Of a stretch of DNA of 64,000 nucleotides, positions 1 through 8,583 are shown piece by piece; within the stretch, counting starts at the first letter, position 1; every line of letters begins with the position of its first letter. The position numbers and the translations under genes were made by a program. Source of the stretch: Hansschlegelia zhihuaiae. GTDB lineage: Bacteria > Pseudomonadota > Alphaproteobacteria > Rhizobiales > Methylopilaceae. The notes under the pieces are model-generated. The model saw only the letters and a list, made by a program, of their open reading frames with translations. It searched no databases and was not told where the DNA came from. The DNA is taken from positions 133,018 through 197,017 of the forward strand of contig NZ_RYFI01000002.1 in NCBI RefSeq assembly GCF_004103825.1, read 5' to 3'.

Positions 1-597
1 CTCGACATGCAGCACGAGCTTCTTCGCGGCGAGCAGAACGGGCAGCGTCAGCGTGATTCGGGGCTCGATCGCGGCCTTCGCGCGCATCGGTAGGACGAGC
101 GCCTTGCCGGTTGGGTCGATCGCGTCCTCGAGACGGTCGCCGCCGGGGAAGAAGGAGGCGGTGTGACCATCGTCGCCCATGCCCAGCACCGCGACGGTGA
201 GCGGGCCGGAAAGGTCGGCGACCCGCTGCTGGACCTCGGGCAGGGCGCCCTCCGGCGAATTTGCGTCGATGAAGAGCGGGACGAAGCGCGCGCGCGCGGC
301 CTCGTTCCAGAGCAGGTGCTCCTGGACGAGGCGCGCGTTCGAGCGCTCCTCGGTGTCCGGAACCCAGCGCTCGTCGACCAGCGTGACGGTCACCGACTCC
401 CAGTCGAGCTCCGCCTTCGACAGCGCATGGAAGAACAGTTTGGGCGTCGATCCGCCCGAGACCGCGAGCGTCGCCTCGCCGCCGTCGCCGATGGCGTTGC
501 GCAGCGCCTCCGCGACCTCTTCGGCGAGAGCGCTCGCGAGCGCCTCCCGGTCGGGGAACGTCCGCAGGTTGATCTTGAGGCTATCGCCGTCGCTCAC
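1..597 (-). CDS. pgl: 6-phosphogluconolactonase, 3' end cut by the window edge
   Basis: Hydrolyses 6-phosphoglucono-lactone in the oxidative pentose phosphate / Entner-Doudoroff route, in the cytoplasm. Reading leftward from GTG at 597, 199 codons stay open to the window edge. Family motifs are visible in order: SGGSTPKLFF (substrate phosphate loop), VDERWV and GMGDDGHTASFFP. Usual length is about 230-250 residues, so roughly 35-50 C-terminal residues are missing. The start GTG overlaps the zwf stop (GTGA, 594-597), so translation is probably coupled to zwf, which performs the preceding reaction. The DevB/SOL family assignment is clear; only the C-terminus is unseen. Confidence 0.93.
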   Translation of the reverse strand, partial: MSDGDSLKINLRTFPDREALASALAEEVAEALRNAIGDGGEATLAVSGGSTPKLFFHALSKAELDWESVTVTLVDERWVPDTEERSNARLVQEHLLWNEAARARFVPLFIDANSPEGALPEVQQRVADLSGPLTVAVLGMGDDGHTASFFPGGDRLEDAIDPTGKALVLPMRAKAAIEPRITLTLPVLLAAKKLVLHVE

Positions 598-2072
598 GCG
601 GGGTCCTCGTGCCAGGTGCGGCCGTCGCGCTCGATCAGCGCCACGGCGGCGGACGGGCCCCAGGTGCCCGCCGTGTAGGGATCCGGGACGCGGCCGAGCC
701 GCGACCAGCTCTCGAGGATCGGGTCGGCCCAGATCCAGGCCGCCTCGACCTCGTCGCGCCGCATGAACAGCGCCTGGTTGCCGCGGATCACGTCCATCAG
801 CAGACGCTCATAGGCGTCCGGGTTGGGACCCTTGAACGTCTCCGCAAAGGAGAGGTTCAGCGGCACCTCGCGGAACCGCAGGCCGCCGGGGCCGGGGTCC
901 TTGATCATCAGATAGAGCTTCACGCCTTCGTCCGGCTGAAGTCGGATCACGAGCCGGTTCGGGGCCAGGAACCCGCCGGCCGCGCCGAAGATCGACAGCG
1001 GCACCTCGCGGAACTGGATGACGATCTCGGACACGCGCGACGGCAGGCGCTTTCCGGTGCGCAGATAGAAGGGCACGCCCGCCCAGCGCCAGGTCTGGAC
1101 CTCGGCCTTGAGCGCCACGAAGGTCTCGATCGTGCTCTCTTCGCCGCCGAGCTCGTCCCGATAGGCGGGCGCCGACTTGCCGTCGATCGCGCCGGAGCGG
1201 TACTGGCCGCGCACGGTGAGCGAACGGATGTTGCTGTCGTCGATCGGCTTGAGCGCTCGCAGGACCTTGAGCTTCTCGTCCCGCAGGGCGTCCGCCTCCA
1301 TCGCCGAGGGCGGCTCCATGGCGACGAGGCACAAGAGCTGCAACATGTGGTTCTGCACCATGTCGCGCAGCGCGCCGGACTTGTCGTAATAGCCGGCGCG
1401 GCCCTCGACCCCGACTTTCTCGGCGACCGTGATCTGGACGTGGTCGACATGGGCGGAGTCCCAGACCGGCTCGAACAGCACGTTGGCGAAGCGCAGCGCC
1501 ATCAAATTCTGCACCGTCTCCTTCCCGAGATAATGATCGATCCGGTAGATCTGGCTCTCGGGCAGCACGTCGGCGACCGCCTCGTTGATCTCCCGCGCCG
1601 AGGCGAGGTCGCGGCCGAGCGGCTTCTCCAGCACCACACGGGTCTTGGGCGTCAGCAGATTGTGCTTCGACAGGCCGTGAGTGATGTCGTCGAACAGATC
1701 CGGCGAGGTCGCGAGATAGAAGGCGCGGACCTTGTCGAGCCCGTCGGCGATCAGCTTGGCCAGATCGTCCCAGCCAGCCTCGCCGGTCGCGTCGACCATG
1801 ATGAAGTGCAGCCGGTCGAGGAAGCGCGAGACCGCCGCTTTGTCGAGATCAGTTTTCGAAACGTAGGTTTCGAGCGCGGTCTTCACCTCGGCGCGGAATT
1901 GCTTCCGGTCGAGCTTTGAGCGCGAGACTCCGACGATCCGGCTCGGCTCGCTCAGCTGGCCGTCGCGGTCGCGCAGGAAGAGCGAGGGGAACAGCTTGCG
2001 ATGCGCCAGGTCGCCCGTGCCGCCGAACACGACAAGGTCGAAGGGTTCGACCGCGACGATGCGGCTCGTCAT
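594..2072 (-). CDS. zwf: Glucose-6-phosphate 1-dehydrogenase
   Basis: Oxidises glucose-6-phosphate to 6-phosphogluconolactone with NADP+ (or NAD+), feeding the lactonase encoded directly downstream. The 492-residue length is normal. The N-terminal Rossmann segment has GGTGDLAHRKLFPSL (residues 18-32), the EKPLG dinucleotide/substrate motif is at 149-153, and the active-site signature RIDHYLGKE is at 177-185. It overlaps pgl by four bases, so the two form an operon, as is common in alphaproteobacteria. The start ATG at 2072 is the first in frame before the conserved FDLVVFGGTGD strand. No regulator or edd/eda gene is visible next to it. Confidence 0.97.
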   Translation of the reverse strand: MTSRIVAVEPFDLVVFGGTGDLAHRKLFPSLFLRDRDGQLSEPSRIVGVSRSKLDRKQFRAEVKTALETYVSKTDLDKAAVSRFLDRLHFIMVDATGEAGWDDLAKLIADGLDKVRAFYLATSPDLFDDITHGLSKHNLLTPKTRVVLEKPLGRDLASAREINEAVADVLPESQIYRIDHYLGKETVQNLMALRFANVLFEPVWDSAHVDHVQITVAEKVGVEGRAGYYDKSGALRDMVQNHMLQLLCLVAMEPPSAMEADALRDEKLKVLRALKPIDDSNIRSLTVRGQYRSGAIDGKSAPAYRDELGGEESTIETFVALKAEVQTWRWAGVPFYLRTGKRLPSRVSEIVIQFREVPLSIFGAAGGFLAPNRLVIRLQPDEGVKLYLMIKDPGPGGLRFREVPLNLSFAETFKGPNPDAYERLLMDVIRGNQALFMRRDEVEAAWIWADPILESWSRLGRVPDPYTAGTWGPSAAVALIERDGRTWHEDPA

Positions 2073-2186
2073 CGATGAGCGACTCCTGGGGGCGTTCGGG
2101 ATTGATGATCTCGCAGGCGCGAAATGATGGCGCGCCAGGCCACGCTGTCAAATGCGGGGGCGCGCCGGCGGCCTCGCAGGCCCGGT

Positions 2187-3734
2187 TCAGCCGGCGCCCA
2201 GTTCCGCCCAGTCGAGCTCGGCCTCGACGACGTGGAAGGCGTCGTCGCCGATGACGGAGTCGCGCCGGAGTTCGACCATGCGATCGCGCGCGGCCGCGAT
2301 CGCCTTCCGCCTCAACCCGTCGCCCGGTCGGTCGTCGGGGCTGGAGTCTCCATTGGCCTGGTTCAGCTCGATCGCGCCCTGATATTCCTTGCGCAGCAGC
2401 CTGGCCGGCAGGCTGTCGTCGCCTTCGATCGCCGCGAGCGCGGCGCGGTGGATTTCGACCCGAGCGAGCCGGACCTCGCGCGCGACCGGATCGTCGTCGG
2501 AGAGGCCCGATCGGATGATCAGAGCCTTCAGGGTCAGCCCCTGGAGGGTGAGGGTCCCGAGCGTGACCGTGAAGGCCGTCAGCAGGATGAGGTCGCGATA
2601 CGGAAAGGGCGAGCCGTCGGAAAGCGTCTCGGGCACCGCGAAGGCGGCCGCCAGGGTGACGATGCCGCGCATGCCGGCCCAGGAGATCACGACGCCGCTC
2701 GCGACTGTCGGCCGCATCATCGGGCGGGGCGGGTTGAAGCCGTAACGGTCGATCCGCATGCGGATCACCTTGTTGAAGGCCATCACCCAGGCGAAGCGTG
2801 CGAGGATCACGGCGACGAGCACCGCGAGCGCGATAGCGGCGTAGGAGAAACGCAGGTCGCCGAGCCGCTCCCAGATCGGCCCGATCTGCAACCCGACCAG
2901 CACGAAGGCGAAGGCGTTCAGCACGAACACCGCCGTCTCCCATACGGCGAAAACGGGCACGCGCATCCGCGCCGGGAAGCGCTGGCCCGACATGCGGGCG
3001 ACGGTCATGGCGTAGACCACGATGGTCAGGATGCCGGACAGACCGGCGGCCTCGGCCGCGATCCAGACGCCGAAGGTCAACGAGAACTGCAGGATGATCG
3101 CGATCGGCGCGTCGCCGACGCGGGTGAGCGGGCCGGTGAGCCGCGCCACGGCGTATCCGGCCACGACGCTGCCGACCACGGTGAGGACGAGGACCGGCGC
3201 GAAAGAGGCGACGCTGAATTCTCCGTCCATCGCGGCGAGGATCGCGAGCCGATAGATCAGCAGGGCGCTGGCGTCGTTCAGAAGGCTCTCACCCTCGAGA
3301 ATTTTGACGATTCGGTGCGGCAGCCCGACCTGGCGCACCACGGCGCTCGCGGCCGCGGCGTCCGGCGGCGCGACGATCGCGCCGAGCGCGATCGCGACCG
3401 CCCAGGGCATGTCGGGCACGAGCCAATGCACCAGGACAGCCACCGCCGCCGTGGTGGCGACGACCGCGGCGACCACCAGTCCCGCCACCGGGGCCCAGTT
3501 GTCGCGCAGGTCCCGCAGCGACGCGTCATAGGCGGCGTCGACCAGGATCGGCGCAACGAACAGCGTCAGGGCGAGATGCGGGTCGAGCGTCCATTCCGGG
3601 CTGTGCGGCACGAAGGCGAGGCAAGCCCCGCCGATGGCGAGGAAGGACGGGTAGGGGGCGCCGAGGCGGCGCGCCAGCATCGCGAGGAGCGCCGCCCCGA
3701 ACAGCAGCGCGATGATCCATTCGAACGTCTCCAT
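2187..3734 (-). CDS. CPA1-family Na+(K+)/H+ antiporter
   Basis: A 515-residue inner-membrane protein with about twelve hydrophobic segments in residues 1-400, followed by a charged cytoplasmic helical tail of about 110 residues. The ion-binding region shows GAIVAPPDAAAA (residues 118-129), the CPA1/NhaP counterpart of the usual SPTDAVA motif, and then EGESLLNDASAL (147-158), characteristic of NhaP/NHE-type antiporters. It would exchange Na+ or K+ for H+. It is transcribed in the same direction as zwf, with a gap of about 115 bases in which I see no clear terminator. The substrate ion cannot be told from sequence. Confidence 0.9.
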   Translation of the reverse strand: METFEWIIALLFGAALLAMLARRLGAPYPSFLAIGGACLAFVPHSPEWTLDPHLALTLFVAPILVDAAYDASLRDLRDNWAPVAGLVVAAVVATTAAVAVLVHWLVPDMPWAVAIALGAIVAPPDAAAASAVVRQVGLPHRIVKILEGESLLNDASALLIYRLAILAAMDGEFSVASFAPVLVLTVVGSVVAGYAVARLTGPLTRVGDAPIAIILQFSLTFGVWIAAEAAGLSGILTIVVYAMTVARMSGQRFPARMRVPVFAVWETAVFVLNAFAFVLVGLQIGPIWERLGDLRFSYAAIALAVLVAVILARFAWVMAFNKVIRMRIDRYGFNPPRPMMRPTVASGVVISWAGMRGIVTLAAAFAVPETLSDGSPFPYRDLILLTAFTVTLGTLTLQGLTLKALIIRSGLSDDDPVAREVRLARVEIHRAALAAIEGDDSLPARLLRKEYQGAIELNQANGDSSPDDRPGDGLRRKAIAAARDRMVELRRDSVIGDDAFHVVEAELDWAELGAG

Positions 3735-3756
3735 CGGACCGCCGCCTCCCGCCGCT

Positions 3757-4575
3757 CTAGCCGCGCCACGTGAAAACAGGCTTGCGCTTCTCGAGGAACG
3801 CCCGCGCGCCTTCCTTCAGATCCTCGCCCGCGAAGCCGCCGCGCCACAGCGCCTCGAGGCGATCGAGGTCGGACGCCTCCGCGCCGAGCGCGTCGACCGT
3901 GATCTTGGCGGCGGCGAGCGAATAGCGCGAGTTCGCAACGATCTGGCCGACCAGCGTCGCGACCTCCTCGTCGAGCCGATCCGCAGGGACCACCCGGTCC
4001 ACGAGGCCGATGCGCAGCGCTTCCGCCGCGTCGATCAGGCGGCCGGTGAACAACAGGTCCTTGGCGGCCGAGCGTCCGACCGTCGCGACCAGCCGGCGCG
4101 TGCTGACGACCGGATAGACGATGCCGAGCTTTGCGGGCGTCACGCCGAAGCGCGCCCCCTCGGCGGCGATCCGGAGGTCGCAGGCGAGCGCGATCTGGCA
4201 GCCGCCGCCGACGCAAGGGCCCTCGATCGCGGCGACCGTGGGTCTTGCGATCCGCGCGACCGCCTCTTCGCCGTCGCGCACGGCGTCCGCGAAGGCGTCC
4301 CGGCGCTCAGCCGACGCCTCCGTGAGCGCGACGAATTCCGAAATGTCCGCGCCGGCCGAGAACACGCCGCCGGCTCCGCGGACGACCACGGCGGAGATGT
4401 CCGGATCGGCCGCGATTTCCGCCGAGACCTCCGTCAGGGCGCGCCAGGCCGCCTGGTCGATCGCGTTCTTGCGGACCGGCCGGTCGATCGTGAGCGTCGC
4501 GACGCTCCCGTCGCGGGTCAGCCGCACGGATGGCGGCGGCGCGCCGGTCGGCGCTGCGGTCTCGGCCTCGGTCAT
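3757..4575 (-). CDS. Crotonase-fold (enoyl-CoA hydratase/isomerase family) protein
   Basis: A 272-residue cytoplasmic acyl-CoA enzyme of the crotonase fold. The oxyanion-hole segments are present: GGVFSAGADISEF and GPCVGGGCQIALACDLRIA. However, the first classical hydratase glutamate (in QPE-like context) aligns with alanine in FGVTPAKLG, and the second aligns with aspartate in AAKDLLFTG. A canonical hydratase reaction is therefore doubtful, and another crotonase activity (isomerase, decarboxylase, hydrolase) is possible. Start ATG at 4575 was chosen because the family's N-terminal beta strand begins about 20 residues later; an upstream in-frame start at 4677 adds a Trp/Arg-rich segment with no family likeness. 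It lies 22 bases upstream of the antiporter gene. Confidence 0.85.
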   Translation of the reverse strand: MTEAETAAPTGAPPPSVRLTRDGSVATLTIDRPVRKNAIDQAAWRALTEVSAEIAADPDISAVVVRGAGGVFSAGADISEFVALTEASAERRDAFADAVRDGEEAVARIARPTVAAIEGPCVGGGCQIALACDLRIAAEGARFGVTPAKLGIVYPVVSTRRLVATVGRSAAKDLLFTGRLIDAAEALRIGLVDRVVPADRLDEEVATLVGQIVANSRYSLAAAKITVDALGAEASDLDRLEALWRGGFAGEDLKEGARAFLEKRKPVFTWRG

Positions 4576-4778
4576 GCGGCGCTCGTCGTCTCGGGAATCG
4601 GCGCTGCATAGCATCGATCGTTCCCATGCGCGCGGCCAGGCGCGCGCGGCGCCGGGGCTTTGCTTGATTTTGCGCAAACCATGGATCGCAGCGCCCCGGC
4701 TTGCCGAGCTTCGCGTCCGCCCTCACCTTGCGCGCCGAGCGGCCGGCGGCGGCCGGAGACGACAAAAGGGAGGCCCCG

Positions 4779-5378
4779 ATGACCAAGGTGCTGGTGCTCT
4801 ATTATTCGACCTACGGGCATATCGAGACGATGGCGAACGCCGTCGCCGAGGGCGCCCGCGAGGCTGGCGCGGACGTCACCGTGAAGCGCGTGCCCGAGAC
4901 GGTCCCGGAAGAGGTCGCGCGCCAGAACCACTTCAAGCTCGACCAGGCGGCCCCGGTCGCGACCGTGGATGAGCTTCCCGAATACGACGCCGTCATCTTC
5001 GGCGCCCCGACCCGCTATGGCGTCTTCGCCTCGCAGATGCGCGCCTTCATCGACCAGACCGGCGGCCTGTGGGCCAAGGGCGCGCTCAACGGCAAGGTCG
5101 GCGCCGCCTTCACCTCTTCGGCGACCCAGCATGGCGGGCAAGAGAGCACGATCCTGACATTCGTCCCGACCCTGATGCATCTCGGCTTCGTGGTGGTGGG
5201 GCTGCCCTATTCTTTCGCGGGCCAGATGTGCGTCGACGCCGTCACGGGCGGCTCGCCTTATGGCGCGAGCACCATCGCGAACGGCGACGGCTCGCGCCAG
5301 CCGAGCGACAACGAGCTCGCGGGCGCGCGCTTCCAGGGCAAGCACGTCGCCGAGATCGCGAAGAAGCTCGCGGCCTGA
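4779..5378 (+). CDS. wrbA: NAD(P)H:quinone oxidoreductase, WrbA type
   Basis: A 199-residue flavodoxin-like quinone reductase that reduces quinones by two electrons, guarding against redox cycling. The FMN phosphate loop is YYSTYGHI near the N-terminus. The WrbA signatures [22 protein letters not shown] and the [11 protein letters not shown] loop all follow. A strong Shine-Dalgarno (AGGGAGG, 4768-4774) sits correctly before ATG 4779, excluding an upstream start at 4701. It is a single gene, divergent from the crotonase gene and followed by a hairpin terminator at 5394-5421. Confidence 0.97.
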   Translation: MTKVLVLYYSTYGHIETMANAVAEGAREAGADVTVKRVPETVPEEVARQNHFKLDQAAPVATVDELPEYDAVIFGAPTRYGVFASQMRAFIDQTGGLWAKGALNGKVGAAFTSSATQHGGQESTILTFVPTLMHLGFVVVGLPYSFAGQMCVDAVTGGSPYGASTIANGDGSRQPSDNELAGARFQGKHVAEIAKKLAA

Positions 5379-5393
5379 CGAGGCGGACGGGAC

Positions 5394-5421
5394 GGCGGCG
5401 CGGCATGAAAGTCGCGCCGCC
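5394..5421 (+). terminator. Rho-independent terminator of wrbA
   Basis: A perfect 9-bp stem (GGCGGCGCG at 5394-5402 with CGCGCCGCC at 5413-5421) around a 10-base loop lies 15 bases after the wrbA stop. It is followed by a moderately T-rich stretch (TTGAAGCGTTTGTTG). Confidence 0.75.
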
Positions 5422-5449
5422 TTGAAGCGTTTGTTGAACGAGAGACAAC

Positions 5450-5523
5450 AGAAGAGATAGGTAATAGTACTGATATTTTTCGCCTATATTGTAGACATAC
5501 TGCTTATATTGACGCCATAAGAG
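5450..5523 (+). promoter_or_regulatory. AT-rich upstream region of the RTX gene
   Basis: About 75 bases of distinctly AT-rich sequence sit between the wrbA terminator and the RTX gene, in otherwise GC-rich DNA. It contains several TATATT/TAATAGT-like hexamers (for example near 5461 and 5487). It very probably holds the RTX gene promoter, but I cannot pick a unique -35/-10 pair. Confidence 0.45.
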
Positions 5524-5535
5524 GTGCCGGTCCCG

Positions 5536-6441
5536 ATGCTCATCAGCAAGGAAGCCTCTCAGGTCAGTCCGCTGTTCGTCATCTATCGCGAGGGCGAGAC
5601 TGCGACCGTGACCCTGTCATATGGCCTTTCCGGCTATTACGATGAAGAGCTCGGCTACTACGTCTGGGAAGGCGATATCTCGTCGACCGTGGGAGACTTC
5701 GGCGACTATCTGTACCAGCCGTTCGATCGCCCGATGGACCTGCAATATACGGCGACGCTCGCCGATGGCGTGACCTATCAGGGCGCCTATGACGTCAATG
5801 ACTACATCGACGGAACGTGGCTGCATCTCGACTATCGCGTGACCGCTTTCTCGACGGCGGCCGACTTCGCCGGCAAGGCACCGGCGGACCTGGTTTTCGG
5901 GTCGGAGCTGGCCGATCGCGTCAGAGGCGCGGGCGGCGACGACGTGCTTGAAGGGGCGGGCGGCGCTGACAGGCTCGCGGGCGGCCTCGGCGACGATGCG
6001 TTGCGTGGGCAGACCGGGCGCGACGATCTTTCGGGAGGCGCCGGCGACGATCTCGTGAAGGGCGGAACCTCGGCCGACGTCCTTTCCGGCGGCGAAGGCG
6101 CCGACAGGCTGGTCGGCGGGCGGGGCGGCGACGCCTTCGTCTTCGACTCGACGCTCGGCGCCGACAATGTCGACCGGATCGCCGATTTCGGCGAAGGTCC
6201 CGACGAGATCCGGCTGTCGCGCGACGTCTTTCAGGCCCTGACAGGCGAAACGCTAGCCGCCGCCGAGTTCGCCGCGACCGCCGACGGCGTCGCGACTTCC
6301 GCCGAGCAGCGGCTCATCTACGCCATCGAGACCGGCGAACTGTTCTACGACGCCGACGGATCGGGCGCCGGCGCGGCCGTGCTCTTCGCCAAGCTCAAAC
6401 CGCAGCTAGAGCTGACGGCCGACGATTTCGCGCTGGTCTGA
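5536..6441 (+). CDS. Small RTX (haemolysin-type calcium-binding repeat) protein
   Basis: A protein of about 301 residues. The first ~115 residues resemble no family I know and are rich in Tyr and acidic residues. Then comes a block of glycine/aspartate nonapeptide repeats of the GGxGxDxLxGG type (GGDDVLEGAGGADRLAGG and five or six further turns). It ends in a C-terminal segment with FDADGSGAG-like and ADDFALV elements. Such parallel beta-roll proteins bind Ca2+ and usually leave the cell through a type I secretion system, which reads a C-terminal signal; no transporter gene is in the window. ATG 5536 follows AAGAGG with a long spacing; GTG 5524 is the alternative. The 3' end overlaps the convergent opgH gene by 36 bases. 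Confidence 0.8.
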   Translation: MLISKEASQVSPLFVIYREGETATVTLSYGLSGYYDEELGYYVWEGDISSTVGDFGDYLYQPFDRPMDLQYTATLADGVTYQGAYDVNDYIDGTWLHLDYRVTAFSTAADFAGKAPADLVFGSELADRVRGAGGDDVLEGAGGADRLAGGLGDDALRGQTGRDDLSGGAGDDLVKGGTSADVLSGGEGADRLVGGRGGDAFVFDSTLGADNVDRIADFGEGPDEIRLSRDVFQALTGETLAAAEFAATADGVATSAEQRLIYAIETGELFYDADGSGAGAAVLFAKLKPQLELTADDFALV

Positions 6442-8583
6442 GGCAGGCCCTGCGGGCAGCCGCGACGCGAGCGACAGCAGCGCCCGGTCGTGGAGCAGCA
6501 CGGTCTTCTCCTTCGGGGTGAGCCAGGCGACGGCGTCGGCGAGCGTCTCAGCCTCGGTCAGCTTGGCGGCCGCCATCACGCGTTCCGGCTCGGGCGCGCC
6601 GCGGGGGCGCGACGGCGCGACCGGCAGCATGCGGTCGTGCTCGCGGAAGAAGTCCGGGTCGGCGACGAGCGCCGCCAGCCCCTCGCCCTCGTCGACGCCG
6701 CGCGCGGCGAGGAGGGCGCCTTTCTCGCGCGCCGCGGCCGCGATCGGCGGCACGGTCGTCTCCTCCGGGATCAGCATCAGGCCGAGGCGCTTGAGGAACA
6801 GGCCCGAGGCGAGGTGACCGGAAAGCCATGAGAGCGGGATCGCAAGCAGCAGGCCCGCGATCGTGGGCGACATCCAGCCGGCGAGCGACGGCGCGATCAT
6901 CAACGCCGTCACCAGTGTCACCGCGCCGAGCGCCATGTGCCAGCGATGTCGCCGGACGATGTCGCCAAACGGGATCGAGCCGTCGTCGCGGCGCTGCGGA
7001 TTCCACCCCGTGGCGCGGCCCGCGAGGATCTGGAACACCGACCCCGACTGCACGAGCATCATGATCGGCGCGAACAGCGACGACAGGATGATCTCGAGGA
7101 TCGCCGAGACCAGCGTGCGGAACGCGCCGCCGCTGCCACGCCGCGAGGCGCCGTTCATCAGATGGATGATCAGCCCGAAGAACTTGGGCGCGATCAGGAT
7201 CGCCATCGTCACGCCGAACAGAGCGAGCGCGCGCTCGGCGTCGAAGCGCGGCCAGGCCGGGAACAGCGCGAATTCGTCGGTGAAATATTCCGGCCGGATG
7301 AACTTCGACTGCAGCGCGAGCGCGATGCCGCAGAGCAGCATGAACATCCAGAACGGCGAGGCCAAATAGGAGAAGATGCCGTTCAGGAAATGCTGGCGGC
7401 TTAAGGGATAGAGCCCGCGCGTGGTCAGCAGCGCGGTGTGCTGCAGATTGCCCTGGCACCAGCGGCGGTCGCGCTGGGAGAGGTCGATCAGCGAGGGCGG
7501 GCTTTCCTCATAGGAGCCCTCGATCCGCGGCAGCATGTAGACCGCCCAGCCCTTGCGCCGGATCAGCGCCGCCTCGACGAAGTCGTGGGACAGGATCAGG
7601 CCGCCGAAGGGCGGGCGGCCCTTGAGGTCCGGCAAGCCGCCGCCGCCCGCGAAGGCCGCCATGCGGATGATGGCGTTGTGCCCCCAATAATTGCCGTCGC
7701 GGCCGTACCAGACCGCGATGCCGGCCGCGATCACCGGCCCGTAGACCCGGCTCGCGAATTGCTGGACGCGGGCGAACAGCGTGTTGCGGCTGATGACGAG
7801 GGGGAGCGTCTGGATGATGCCGGCGTCGGGGTCGGCCTCCATGGCGGCGGCGAGCGCCGTCACCGCATGCCCGGTCATCAGGCTGTCGGCGTCGAAGATC
7901 ACCATGTGGTCGTAGCTCCCGCCCCAGCGGGTCACGAAATCCTCGATATTGCCGGCCTTGCGCCGATGGTTCTTCTCCCGGTGGCGGTAGAAGACGCGAG
8001 CCTCCGGTCCGAGCGCCTCGCGCAGCGCGAGGAAGGCCCGTTCCTCGGCGATCCAGACGTCCGGGTCGGTCGTGTCGGAGAGCAGGAAGCAGTCGAAATG
8101 CGCGCCCAGGCCAAGGCGCGCGATGTCCTCGTGGATCGCCTGGATCGCCCCGAACACCCGGCTCGGCTGCTCGTTGTAGATCGGCATGACGAGCGCGTTG
8201 CGCGAACCGAGCCGCTCCGGCGCTTCCGGCTCGGCGATCGCGGGCTTCCCGAACAGCGCGACGAAGCCGACGATCGAGCTCGCGAAGGCGAGCGCGATCC
8301 AGGAGAAGTTGACGAGGAACAGGAAGAGCAGCGCCCATTCGAGCACGGTGACGCCGCCGACCTCGACGACGCCGTACATCTCGCGCCCGCCCAGCACGAC
8401 CGCGGCCACCAGTCCGACGCCGACGAACGCCCGGCTCACCCATGGCGTCTTCCACGCCTTCGGCTCGACGAGCGGCCGGACGTCGTGCTTGGACCACGTC
8501 CAGAGCGGCTGCGACGGCATCCTCAGCGGCGCCTCGGGCGGCATCGCCGGAAGCGCGTTGGCCCGGCCATCGGCTCCGGTCAC
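6406..8583 (-). CDS. opgH: Glucans biosynthesis glucosyltransferase H
   Basis: An inner-membrane family-2 glycosyltransferase that builds the beta-glucan backbone of osmoregulated periplasmic glucans from UDP-glucose. Two N-terminal membrane spans precede a cytoplasmic catalytic domain with NALVMPIYNE, the acidic DTTDPD site, FDADSLMTGH (DxD) and the Q(R)xxRW-type motif RDRRWCQGN. About five further spans follow. The start is taken as GTG 8583, giving 725 residues, because it overlaps the upstream opgG stop (GTGA), the same junction style as zwf-pgl. The longer open frame upstream is the shadow of opgG. The C-terminal ~150 residues are cytoplasmic and variable in the family. Confidence 0.93.
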   Translation of the reverse strand: MTGADGRANALPAMPPEAPLRMPSQPLWTWSKHDVRPLVEPKAWKTPWVSRAFVGVGLVAAVVLGGREMYGVVEVGGVTVLEWALLFLFLVNFSWIALAFASSIVGFVALFGKPAIAEPEAPERLGSRNALVMPIYNEQPSRVFGAIQAIHEDIARLGLGAHFDCFLLSDTTDPDVWIAEERAFLALREALGPEARVFYRHREKNHRRKAGNIEDFVTRWGGSYDHMVIFDADSLMTGHAVTALAAAMEADPDAGIIQTLPLVISRNTLFARVQQFASRVYGPVIAAGIAVWYGRDGNYWGHNAIIRMAAFAGGGGLPDLKGRPPFGGLILSHDFVEAALIRRKGWAVYMLPRIEGSYEESPPSLIDLSQRDRRWCQGNLQHTALLTTRGLYPLSRQHFLNGIFSYLASPFWMFMLLCGIALALQSKFIRPEYFTDEFALFPAWPRFDAERALALFGVTMAILIAPKFFGLIIHLMNGASRRGSGGAFRTLVSAILEIILSSLFAPIMMLVQSGSVFQILAGRATGWNPQRRDDGSIPFGDIVRRHRWHMALGAVTLVTALMIAPSLAGWMSPTIAGLLLAIPLSWLSGHLASGLFLKRLGLMLIPEETTVPPIAAAAREKGALLAARGVDEGEGLAALVADPDFFREHDRMLPVAPSRPRGAPEPERVMAAAKLTEAETLADAVAWLTPKEKTVLLHDRALLSLASRLPAGPASDQREIVGRQL

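Noticed and set aside
2124-3773. A 549-codon plus-strand frame opposite the antiporter
   Set aside because: The antiporter has correct membrane topology and CPA1 motifs; the opposite frame is Arg/Asp/His-rich shadow sequence.
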